Made by a program: the position numbers and the translations under genes
Notes under the pieces: generated by a model
Told to the model about the DNA's origin: nothing
Database searches by the model: none
The model's input: only the letters and a program-made list of their open reading frames with translations
Part shown: piece after piece, positions 31,301 through 40,663 of the stretch
Numbering within the stretch: position 1 is the first letter of the stretch
Layout: each line of letters begins with the position of its first letter
Assembly: GCA_017506865.1 (NCBI GenBank)
Contig: JAFCMP010000090.1
Location: 806,001 to 870,000, forward strand
From: Tribonema minus
Taxonomy: Eukaryota > Sar > Xanthophyceae > Tribonematales > Tribonemataceae
DNA: 64,000 nucleotides
Reading direction: 5' to 3'

Positions 31301-33944
31301 GTGGCGGTGGACGTGGTTGGCCTGGGCGCGGGCCTGCTGCTGGCGGTGGGGGGCGTGGTCTAGTGCCTGCTGCGGCTATGGGCGCTGGGCGCGGCGGGCC
31401 TGTTGCTGGGCGCGGCGGAGGGCGTGGCGGGCCTGTTGCTGGGCGCGGCGGAGGGCGCGGCGCAGGGCGCGGCGCAGGGCGCGGTGCAGGGCGCGGTGGG
31501 GGGGGAGGGGGGGGAGCTGCTGCCGGGGGAGCTGGTGCGCACAATGTTGAGGTTGACATCGTAGGGGATGCAACCTGGGACAACATCCATCAGATCAATC
31601 TTCAGAGGGGAAACCTGTCTGCTGGTCGCCACATGGTGAAGCGCACACTGGATGACTACTGCAGCCATAACCAAATGTGGCCAACGGCCGGAGCAGAGGA
31701 TGCCAATGGCCAGTGGGTGTATACCGACACGGCCGGCACTCAGTTCACGGATCTGAAGGTGAGGTACTTATTAGTGACACCGCGCCATTTGCAGAGAGTT
31801 GACTTGCATAGAGTGTGTCGATGCTCACAAGCTTGCTCATGTTTTGCCACATGTCAGCTTGTCCAGCCAGCCATTTGTGAGCGCGATGTGCACATGCTTC
31901 TTGCAATGAGTTTGGTGACGGCCGCCAGTCCATGTTCTACTGTGTCTTTTTGTTGAAGCTTGACTTGTTGTAGCGAGAAGTCTGTGCTGATGATCGCTGT
32001 GCAGAGGGATGCTGCATGGGAGCGTTGCGCACATGCCACTGCAAAATATTTGTGGACAAGTATCCGCCTGCTCACATCAACCATCTTGTGTGCGGTGTCT
32101 TTTATGTTGCAGGTCAACCTGTCCGACAACAAGGAGTTCGTGTCCACAGTGCTGATGATCGGCTGCGTGCAGAGGGGGTTCTGCAGCATGACTGAGGAGC
32201 AGCTCACGGACATCTGGTCGAAAGGGCTCTCACTGACAAACAGCACCGTACACCTCTACGACAGGGTGAGTTCTCACTTAGGTCTCTTGCCAACATGATT
32301 GCACGCCTACATAACAGTGCATTAATGTGCATATATTGACAATGCTTTATAGTGCGCATGGCACCAGGGCCATATACTTCAGATCACATCAGTGTCCAAC
32401 ATCTCTGCATGATGCTTTGTGCTGTCTAAGGACTCGAAAGATCTGCCAGCATTTCCCTCAACTATGAAATCTGCCCTAAGGCCCTTTTTGTCGACACTGC
32501 CACAGCATGGCAAGAGCGAAGCAGCCCTCACCTCATCATCGTGTTACACCTTTAGAATATATCTATGTGCTGCACCGCACACTTCAATGCAGGCGGGATA
32601 GTCCACATGACGAGCAGACAAGAGCATCATTAGAGAGCGAGCTTCAGAGCGGTTGGATGTTGTCTTACATACAGAGCGAGAAACTTCCTGTACCTTAGAA
32701 TCATTGACGGCATTGGTTCTTAAGCCTGTCTTGCATGGCCTTTGTAGGCTGCAGTTGAGCTCATACGAGCTTTGGACAAGGTGTGGTCCCTGGATTGCAC
32801 GCACCAAGCCCACAATACCCTGAGTTGACAGCAGCGGTCCGCTCACTTATCCCTGTGATTGAACTTGATGGCCTTGCGCAGGACCTCGTGGCCGGTGCAC
32901 GCACTCTGGTGGTGCCGCCCTTCTTCGTCAGTGGGGACAATTACGTGCCCAATTTGCTGTACCCAATGACAGCACACGGGCAGCTCTTTGCTGGACGTGG
33001 TACGCAGAAGAACTGCAAGGGCCGTGTGCAAGCCCTTGCCACGATCACATGGAGCGACGCCAATCGTTCATACATCAGCGGGGCTGCCTTGCAGGCGTAC
33101 TCGGCAGCGCTGACTACTTGTCAGGGGGGGAGTGCAGCTGACGACACACTGATGCTCGTCGGCCTACTGCAGAACATGGGGCAAGGTAAGCAGCTGTTGA
33201 AATTCCTAGTGATACATTCTCATTGGTGCTTATGCTTAGCATAGGACATTCATTGCTCCCTCTGTATGCTTTTGATTACGCTTGCCGCGTTGTTTGACCG
33301 TCATGTAGATGATGGTGTTGCTTCTGTCAAGTGTGTTGTTGTGTATCATACATTGCAACCAAGCTCTTGATATAAGTCACATTTGTCTTTATAATATTAA
33401 GTTTTGGTTACATGGTGCTGCTGTTTTCGGTGCTCACATGTAACTGCGACCCTAGTGGTACATTCTTGTTGATGCTTATGCTTAGCATAGGACATCCATT
33501 GCTCCCTCTGTATGCTTTTGATTACGCTTGCCGCGTTGTTTGACCGTTATGTAGATGATGGTGTTGCTTCTGTCAAGTGTGTTGTTGTGTATCATACATT
33601 GCAACCAAGCTCTTGACATTAGTCACATTTGCCTTTTTGATATTAGGGTGTGAGTGATTACATGGTGTCCATACTTTAAGAAGTGGTTACATTCCGATGC
33701 CATCGCAGCACCTCACCTTGCATCCGTGGTCAGAATAGAATGGAACAATACTAGGCATAGGTGACCTCACGTTCCACAGCATGGCGCTTGGCAACCGTGC
33801 AGCTGACTTGTGTGTGCATTGCTTGTTGCATCGTGTCTCAATGCAGCTGATGTGCTGACTGGCGATACGGTGATCCATCATCTGGAGATTAATGCTCCTC
33901 CCGTTGCGGCCGAAGCGGATGGAGCTGAGAACGGGGAGAACTGA
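28376..33944 (+). CDS. Ala/Glu-repeat and RGG-domain protein, five exons, one frameshift
   Basis: Exons are 28376-28810, 29563-31758, 32113-32265, 32748-33185 and 33847-33944, all with GT-AG introns. Exon 1 encodes a helical domain ending in a basic tract. Exon 2 has repeats of EPMELDGGAGGADAAAAA, Gln/Ala tracts (QQAAAAQQAAA), an acidic patch and about 130 residues of GRGGGRGAGRG-type RGG sequence (RNA or G-rich DNA binding), then a globular part (VEVDIVGDATWDNIHQ). Exons 3-5 complete that part. Exon 4 is one base short: it reads AAVELIRALDKVW, hits a stop near 32826, and the protein-like sequence resumes in the next frame (LTAAVRSLIPVIELDG). Introns 1 and 4 contain repeats. The final exon closes phase correctly. 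Function unknown; a structural or RNA-binding role is inferred. Confidence 0.65.
28872..29412 (+). repeat. ~129-bp tandem repeat, four units, inside intron 1 of the RGG gene
   Basis: Units start with CTCTTTGACCCCCTAAGTAC at about 28872, 29000, 29128 and 29259. They are nearly identical apart from small indels, and the last unit carries an extra partial copy of its end (ACACAATCATATGCATGGTC). Confidence 0.93.
33220..33625 (+). repeat. Direct repeat of ~160 bp inside intron 4 of the RGG gene
   Basis: The block TGCTTATGCTTAGCATAGGA through TTGCAACCAAGCTCTTGA occurs at about 33227-33370 and again at about 33475-33618 with few differences. Confidence 0.9.
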
Positions 33945-34671
33945 GCGCGGCGGCTAACAGCTCAAGGAGGGCTTCACAATGGCGGAAGGGTGGCTTCACC
34001 TTACAGCAACGCGGTCGGGTTCTTGCATGGTACAACATGGGGGGGGGCATGGTGGTCTGGTGATTGCATTGTACAACATGAGGGGCTTGCGTGGTAGACA
34101 TTGCCGCAAACTCGTGCATCAACGTGCATCAGCACCATTGGCGGCATCAGCGGCTTGTCATTTGGACTTGTCATTTGGACTTCTAGCGAAGCCACTACAT
34201 TGCACCATAGCCACGACCGAGATGCTGATGTTTTCATATGAGGCAGCAAGCGTGTAGTGACCGATTCTCAAATTGTATCTGAGGGGGAGGGGGGAGGGGG
34301 TGATCGCACGCGTGTGAGCGGATGACAGGATAGGTGTTTGCATTGTAGGATAGCGCTGCACGACCCCTGCATGCATCATCAGCATGCGCCATCAGCATGC
34401 TTTGTCGTTTGCGCATGCGGGGCACTACTATTGCCTTTCGGGGGCGACGCGCCGTTGTGCCTCGTTGCGAGGGGCCGTCTAGTAGATGTCTCTGCATGCA
34501 AGCTGGAACGCACTGCTGCGTGCAAGTAGTGTAGTCCGACAGAGGCTCGCTTCATGTAATGCATAGCATCGATTTGCATATTGCACACGTCCCTACACCT
34601 CCGTGATGACCTGTGCTGCTTGCTTTTGACCATGCGCATTTCATATCATGCTTCTTCTGTACTTGGGTAGT
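33945..34671. other. Intergenic, no gene seen
   Basis: About 730 bases after the RGG gene. It contains short imperfect repeats (TACAACATG, CATCAGCA/GCATGC words) and a G-run near 34280-34300. Overlapping short frames do not look coding. Confidence 0.5.
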
Positions 34672-35574
34672 TCACAGTGCAATGTGCTCGCAAATACTGT
34701 TCTTGAGGTCAAATTGCGTAGTTGTCACGAGGTGAGCGCATTGTGGCACTTCGATGACTGTGCAAAATGGCATGAGACTTTGTAGATATTTGGCTTCCTG
34801 TTGTGATGGAAAAAGTGCATCACTGCCACCTGCAACCACGAGAGCTTTCACAGGGAAATTGGCCAGCTTTCTTTGTGTGACATGATTGACGCCTTCAACG
34901 AGCCAGTTGTCAACCCTATGAAGCAGCGTATCCTTTTTCCATAGCAGCATGTTGATTATCATGTACAACATGATCTGAGTGTTGACTGATACTCCTGGTG
35001 CATTGAGTGTCATCACCTGCAGAATGGCCAACTTGTACTGCCACTCATCCATTTCACGAGCCTTGACAACAGCCGCTACTACTGGCGACCTTGGGTAGGC
35101 TGTGGCGGAATTGAGCAAGACAACCCCTCTCGTCTTGTGTGGCCTGCGAGAAGCAGCCTCAATTGCTAGCAATGCGCCGAAGGACTCGCCAACAATCACC
35201 ACCTTTTTGTGACAACTCACATAATCTGTGACAGCAGCTGCCAATTGAGTGAAATGAGTGCTGTCGTCGCTACCGGAACAAGCAAATGCCAAATTGAAGT
35301 GTGGCGACATTGCTTCAGTGTATTGCACTAAACTCAAGCTGGAAAACTCAAGACCCGGTAGAAACACCACGGTCGACTTTTGATGATCAAATGTTTGCTC
35401 TTTTGGTGTGCAAAACGTCAAGTCAGCATATGCATAGTAGGTACTGTTTGCATATTCTGGAAGATCTGAGATGGTCCTTCTCTGTAGAATGTCGTTCGTT
35501 ACTGGCAGCTGGGGTGCAGGCATGAAAGCTGCTGCACCGCACACCAAGGCCGTCAATGGCACCAGAATGTACAT
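34672..35574 (-). CDS. Secreted or ER-directed alpha/beta hydrolase
   Basis: From ATG 35574 (300 residues) the protein begins with a signal peptide (MYILVPLTALVCGAAAFMPA). The hydrolase fold shows an oxyanion strand VVFLPGLEFSS, nucleophile elbow VIVGESFGALLA, acid-strand VAGGSDALFPS and the catalytic His in VPQCAHLV. Ser, Asp and His are therefore all present. The overall order resembles esterase/lipase and plastid-type phytyl-ester-synthase hydrolases. The substrate is unknown but is probably a lipid ester. An open frame continues upstream to 35640 without changing the domain. A host origin is possible. Confidence 0.82.
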   Translation of the reverse strand: MYILVPLTALVCGAAAFMPAPQLPVTNDILQRRTISDLPEYANSTYYAYADLTFCTPKEQTFDHQKSTVVFLPGLEFSSLSLVQYTEAMSPHFNLAFACSGSDDSTHFTQLAAAVTDYVSCHKKVVIVGESFGALLAIEAASRRPHKTRGVVLLNSATAYPRSPVVAAVVKAREMDEWQYKLAILQVMTLNAPGVSVNTQIMLYMIINMLLWKKDTLLHRVDNWLVEGVNHVTQRKLANFPVKALVVAGGSDALFPSQQEAKYLQSLMPFCTVIEVPQCAHLVTTTQFDLKNSICEHIAL

Positions 35575-35815
35575 GTCACTTGCAAAGGTGGATGCACATA
35601 AAAACGAAACTGCGCTTTCCACACCCGGCTGCACGCACATGCGAGCTGCTGCATCTCACAATTGCAAGCGTACACAGCATGCAAATGTACAAGCAATGGT
35701 CACCTCGGGAAATGCATACATGAGCAGACAAACATTGAGGCGGAGAGATGATCAAGGCGCACGCTCAATAATAGCTCACACAAGCTTTATGTGCAGGTGA
35801 CATTTTGCATCCAGT

Positions 35816-37207
35816 TCAAGTTCGTCTCGTAGTGAAGTGCACCCATGCTGTGTTTGCCGGTCCACCAGCACTGATATGCTGCTGCAACCGCAAGTACGCT
35901 GCGTTGACAAGTTCTTCATTGCCGTGCAGTCTGCGTACCTCGTTCAGCTGCTCTAGAGTGAGACTGTGGTCTTTGATACATGACAAACTTAGTACGTGCA
36001 ATGGACACTCGCCACCCTGCTCAGCTGGGCGCTTGGCCGAGTCATGCATGAACTTACAGCACTTGGGGCATCCGTTAGTCAAAGAATTGATCGGAGCAGC
36101 TGCCGTCACTTGAGCTTTAAACAATCTTCTCTGCTCGTTATGCCGCTCTTGAACCTCGTCTTCTTCTTGCTGTCTTAACTGTGAGCGGCGCCGTCTTTCC
36201 CGCTCTTTGCGCGCTCTAGTGTCTGCCTCCTCTGTTGCCCTAGCGGCAGCCTCCTGTGCAGCCTTAGCAGCGGCAGCCTCCCGTGCGGCCTTAGCAGCGG
36301 CAGCCTCCTGTGCAGCCTTAGCAGCGGCAGCCTCCTCTGCCGCCTTAGCAGCGGCAGCCTCCCGTGCGGCCTTAGCAGCCGCAGCCTCCCGTGCGGCCTT
36401 AGCAGCGGCAGCCTCCCGTGCGGCCTTAGCAGCGGCAGCCTCCTCTGCCGCCTTAGCAGCGGCAGCCTCCCGTGCGGCCTTAGCAGCGGCAGCCTCCCGT
36501 GCGGCCTTAGCAGCGGCAGCCTCCTGTGCGGCCTTAGCAGCGGCAGCCTCCCGTGAGGCCTTAGCAGCGGCAGCCTCCCGTGCGGCCTTAGCAGCGGCAG
36601 CCTCCCGTGCGGCCTTAGCAGCGGCAGCCTCCTCTGCCGCCTTAGCAGCGGCAGCCTCCTCTGCCGCCTTAGCAGCGGCAACCTCCTGCATACGCCGCTG
36701 TATAGTGCCCTTGGCAACCTGCACAGCCCCGTCGTGTGCCGATTTAATGTCGTTGACATGTGCTGCTTCGGCTTCCCGCATGAGCGCCTGTGCACGGTGC
36801 TCCTTCTCCTGCTGGTACCGTTGTGTGGCCTCGTTGCGGGCTGCGTCCACGTCTGCACGGCGCCGCTCACGGATGCGTGCAAGCATTGCTTCAAGCTCGT
36901 CCTCCTGCCGCTGATACACAGCACCTGCCGTTGCGGCCGCAGCATTGCCGATGAAGGCCAATGTGTCGTGGTCGACCGCTTGCATGCTTGAAGCCTTTGC
37001 TGCAGCGACGGTGCGGTTGCGGTCGGCTGCAGATGTTGCGCGATCCAAGGCGTCCGAGAATGCGCGGCTAGCTTCTTGTAGTATGGTGGGGGGTATGCTG
37101 GTATCGCCTGCCAGGCCCATGCATTCGATGAAATTGTGCATGGTTTCATCCCCTTCGGCGCCACCTGCGTGCAAAGCGGACGTCATCACCGAGCGAGCTA
37201 CAATCAT
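35816..37207 (-). CDS. Ala-rich single-helix repeat protein with C-terminal Cys motif
   Basis: About 463 residues from ATG 37207 (ATG 37186 is an alternative). The N-terminal ~100 residues are globular. The middle is a TolA-like, uninterrupted helix built from 9-residue repeats EAAAAKAAR/Q/E (about 16 copies), flanked by charged helix (ARIRERRRADVDAARNE). The C-terminus has NGCPKCCKFMHDSA and ECPLHVLSL, a probable small zinc site. It is likely a rigid spacer or scaffold protein. Function unknown. Confidence 0.65.
   Translation of the reverse strand: MIVARSVMTSALHAGGAEGDETMHNFIECMGLAGDTSIPPTILQEASRAFSDALDRATSAADRNRTVAAAKASSMQAVDHDTLAFIGNAAAATAGAVYQRQEDELEAMLARIRERRRADVDAARNEATQRYQQEKEHRAQALMREAEAAHVNDIKSAHDGAVQVAKGTIQRRMQEVAAAKAAEEAAAAKAAEEAAAAKAAREAAAAKAAREAAAAKASREAAAAKAAQEAAAAKAAREAAAAKAAREAAAAKAAEEAAAAKAAREAAAAKAAREAAAAKAAREAAAAKAAEEAAAAKAAQEAAAAKAAREAAAAKAAQEAAARATEEADTRARKERERRRRSQLRQQEEDEVQERHNEQRRLFKAQVTAAAPINSLTNGCPKCCKFMHDSAKRPAEQGGECPLHVLSLSCIKDHSLTLEQLNEVRRLHGNEELVNAAYLRLQQHISAGGPANTAWVHFTTRRT
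36235..36690 (-). repeat. 27-bp coding minisatellite (Ala-rich helix)
   Basis: About 16 copies of the 27-mer around GCGGCAGCCTCCCGTGCGGC (given on + strand). Variants encode Arg, Gln, Glu or Ser at one position. The period is a multiple of three, so copy-number change keeps the frame. Confidence 0.95.
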
Positions 37208-37366
37208 ATCACAAATCAGCAAGTCAGACGACTTGAAGTATTGGGGATCACCTACATGGTTGGGATGACAAGAGAGAGCATTGGCAGCTAATGGAGCGCG
37301 ATGATCAAACGCAGTTGAACATTTGGTCAGCGTGCGCCATTAAGGTGCTGCAATTGGGAGTGTCAG

Positions 37367-38340
37367 CATCAGTGTGAGTGTCCGCGTCAGCGGGTGCAAG
37401 TGTAACTGCAGCTGGAAGTGTGGGTGTCAACGTAAGAGTGAGTGTCAGGGTAAGCGGGTGCAAATGTCAGCGCAAGCAAGTGTCGCTGCAGCTGGAAATG
37501 TGGGTGTCAGCGTAAGCGTGAGTGCCAGGGTAAGCGGGTGCAAGTGTAGACCTGCTGCGTGTGTGAGTGTCAGCCTGGAGCCGGTCCGAGTGTGAATGCT
37601 GAAGCAAGTGTGAGTGCAAGTGTAAGTGCTGATGCAATTGTGAGTGCAAGGTGTGATGATGCAAGTGTGAGTGCAAGTGTAAGTGCTGATGCAATTGTGA
37701 GTGCAAGGTGTGATGATGCAAGTGTGAGTGCAAGGTGTGATGATGCAAGTATGAGTGCAAGTGTAAGTGCTGATGCAAGTGTGAGTGCAAGTGTGAGTGC
37801 TGATGCAAGTGTAAGTCCTGCGTGTGTGAGTGTCAGCAATAAGCGGGTGCAAGTGTGAGTGCAAGTGTAATCCTGCTTGCAAGTATGAGTGCAAGTGTTA
37901 AGTGCTGATGCAAGTGTGAGTGCAAGTGTAGGTCCTGAGTGTACAAGTGTGAGTGCAAGTGTAAGTGCTGATGCAAGTGTAAGTGCTGATGCAAGTGTGA
38001 GTGCTAGGGTGAGTGCAAGCGTGAGCGCTGATGAGTACAAGTGTGAATGCTGATGAGTAAATGTGAGTGCAAATGTGAGTGCGTGCAAGTGTGTATATGC
38101 TGAAGTGTTGATGCCAACAAGTGTAAATGCTGATGAAAGTGTGCTGAAGCGGCAATGCTAACAAGAATATGTTCTGACGTAACTGTATATGCTGAAGTGC
38201 TTATGCTAACAAGCATATCTGCTGACGCATGTTTATATGCTGAAGTGCTTATGCTAGCAAGTATAAATGCTGCCAGTGCAAGCGTGAGTGTCATGTTGCT
38301 GCCGGTGCAAGTGTGAGAGTAATGTTGCTGCTTTTGCAGG
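37367..38340 (+). repeat. Splice-donor-like satellite 1 (GTGAGT/GTAAGT words)
   Basis: About 970 bp made largely of GTGAGTGCAAGTGTAAGTGC-type units, with longer ~28-bp periods that add GCTGATGCAA, and decaying at the right end. Apparent long reading frames here (Ser/Val-, Cys/Lys- or Leu/Thr-rich) are by-products of the repeat. Confidence 0.93.
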
Positions 38341-40247
38341 TGAGGGTTGCAATTCTAAGGGTAAGGGTCGGTGCAGATGCGTGCATCTCGACCCGTAAGC
38401 GCTCATGCCTTGCACGCGCAACAGCCACTCACCTTCGCTATTGCTGTTGTTGATGTTGCCACCCTGCCCCCCACTCTCCACACCTCCATCTGCTGTACTG
38501 GCAGCGCCACCCCCGCTGGTGTCTGTACTAGCAGCACTGCGCCGTACATCACCGGTCACCCCCCCATGCGCTGCAGTGCTAGCCGCTCCTCCATGCGCTG
38601 CACCGACACCCCTATCCGCGCCGCTCCTGTTGCTGCGTCCGCCTGCGCTGTGCCCCCCGCCATCTCCATGGTCTTCGTCCTCCGCATCGGTATCGTCGCT
38701 GGCCAAATTGACTATGTCAATATGTGATGTGGCAGTGGAGCCTGGTATAGGCGAGGGGGTGCACTGCTCCCCATGATCGGCCAGGAGGTGAGAGTCTCCA
38801 CCACCACCGCCGATGTGCTGCCCCCCTTGCACAGCCACGTTATGCTGCACCCCACGGCTGCCAACCAGGTGCGGCGGCCCGCGCCCCGCCAAGATACGGG
38901 GATCCCTGGTGCGCTTGACCACATGGGAGGCCCCTCCCTGGCTGCTACCCCCTGCATCTTTGCCTCCACCCCCATTCCCGTTATCTGTGCTCGACCCTCC
39001 CTGTGCATGAGCACCAGCTGCTGCATCGCCATGAGCACCGCCCGCTGCATCGCCATCAGTGTGATGGACAGGCTGTTTCAGCGCGCGCTTTCGCTGTGCG
39101 GCGCTGTGATCATCACGTTGAAGGAGCGCTTCAATGTAAGTCATGACAGACCTCACGGCGCCCTTGAGCGTCGCCTGAAGCCTCTCATCACTGTGCGATT
39201 TGCTTGCGGCGGCGGCTATCAAATGATGATCCACGGCCCTTATGGCACGCATACTGGGCAGGTTGGTTGGAGTAGCCGGCAATGTGGTGGTGCCCACAAG
39301 CCTCATGGTGTGTGTGAGGCTGAACTTGCTGACAAGCTGTTTGTGTTCGCTGCATGTGACACGCGCGTACTCCAAGCCAAACTCGCTGAATATGGCTGCC
39401 GCTCCCGCTCTGAATGCACATGACCCATGCACCACCTGCCCACAGCCTGGTGCGGAGCATGGAGCGGTCAAGCCACTTCTGCCGCACTCATGGCAGGCCT
39501 TGTCGAACATACCGTTCTTGGCTTTTGCGAGATTGCAGCGGTGCAACCCACCCTCCGCCACCTGCTCCAGTGGTATGACGCATGCTAAGATGCATGTGCT
39601 ATGAACTGCGCCGTCTATTCTAGGCCGTGATTTCAAGCGCGAAGGCAGTGCGGGCTCGCCTGCGGCTATGCGGCGCTTGCAGGCTCGGCAGCTGGCGAGG
39701 TCAAGGCCACGTTGCTCTCTGCACTCATCACTGGCTTGCCAACAGCGAAAGCAGATGAAATCACGCGCCTCGATCTGCCCACAGCAGGCCAGCACCTGTG
39801 TGCAAGAAAGTATTTGACACAGGTATTTCAGCATATTTGAAATGTCACACAGCTTCAAGTAGTAGACTTTCCTGCAGCTGTTCAGCATATAAGCTAGGCA
39901 GGCAGCAGTGGAGCGTTCTTTGAGTATGGCGCTGGTGTTAACGCTCTCTGGTTTTACGTATGATGATGATGTTCAAGCTCGAGCTCCCTGACTACACACA
40001 ATCTGCAAGGCCAGAAATTGCGCATGTCCGGTTGCAATGGCAAAGGCAGATTACATTACAAGTAGATAACGATGTGACGCACCTTCACAAACGCCGAGTT
40101 GCAAACTTTGCATGCAACCTGAGCCGGCTGTGGGTCGCCTCCATCTCCACGTTCTGCAGCAGCACAGCACGCGCACAGTATGAGTTGAAGATGACACAAG
40201 ACTCCCAGGCACCAGCAAGCTGAATGACTCCGAGTACCACCAATCAT
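38254..40247 (-). CDS. Extended PHD (ePHD) zinc-finger protein, at least two exons
   Basis: The first exon ends at 40083 with CKVCNSAFVK before a GTGCGT donor. The acceptor TTGCACACAG leads to an exon from 39795 beginning VLACCGQIEARDFICFRC. The join builds one Cys-rich finger (C-x2-C-x8-CC...C-x2-C) with the frame kept (intron 39796-40082). Further on comes an ePHD unit: CHECGRSGLTAPCSAPGCGQ, VVHGSCAF and VTCSEHK. A low-complexity Gly/Ala/Ser/His tail follows. A GTGAGT donor at 38432 suggests another downstream exon; otherwise the frame runs to 38254 inside the satellite. ePHD fingers read histone tails or bind nucleic acid, so a chromatin role is inferred. The start is uncertain (ATGs at 40247 and 40271). 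Confidence 0.65.
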
Positions 40248-40663
40248 GCCTAGCCGAGTACCACCAATCATGCTAGGCATGAACAATCCCTATGAGACGT
40301 ACCAAGGATATTCATGGTGGACGACTGCAGCGATAGCGAGTAACTTTGATCAACTGAACTTGAAGTGCATTTACACGCCCTCTAAGCAGCGGAGCGCGGT
40401 TGAGATTTCCACACTGGTCAATGCATATCAGGCCATCGCTCACCTGCCATTTGAAGTCAGCAGCAGCGTCGACGGGTGTGCGGCAGAGTAAAAATGCGGC
40501 GGATAATTTCGGGGCGTCACAACCGACGTGGTCAACGAAAGGGCTTCGGAGCCTGGTTCAGGTGTGCTCGGGTTTCCGTCACGTTTTTCGGAGCTCACTT
40601 TGGTCAGCCCACCCGTTTGTATCCAGTCTAGCAGAGCAGCGCCATCGCCTCCTTTCTCGGCAG

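Noticed and set aside
36207..36914. Ala-rich frame on the + strand
   Set aside because: Antisense of the 27-bp coding repeat; the minus strand has the flanking globular domains.
40246..40491. 81-residue + frame upstream of HSP70
   Set aside because: It overlaps the ePHD gene's 5' region and a 23-bp duplication and has no recognisable domain; too weak to list.
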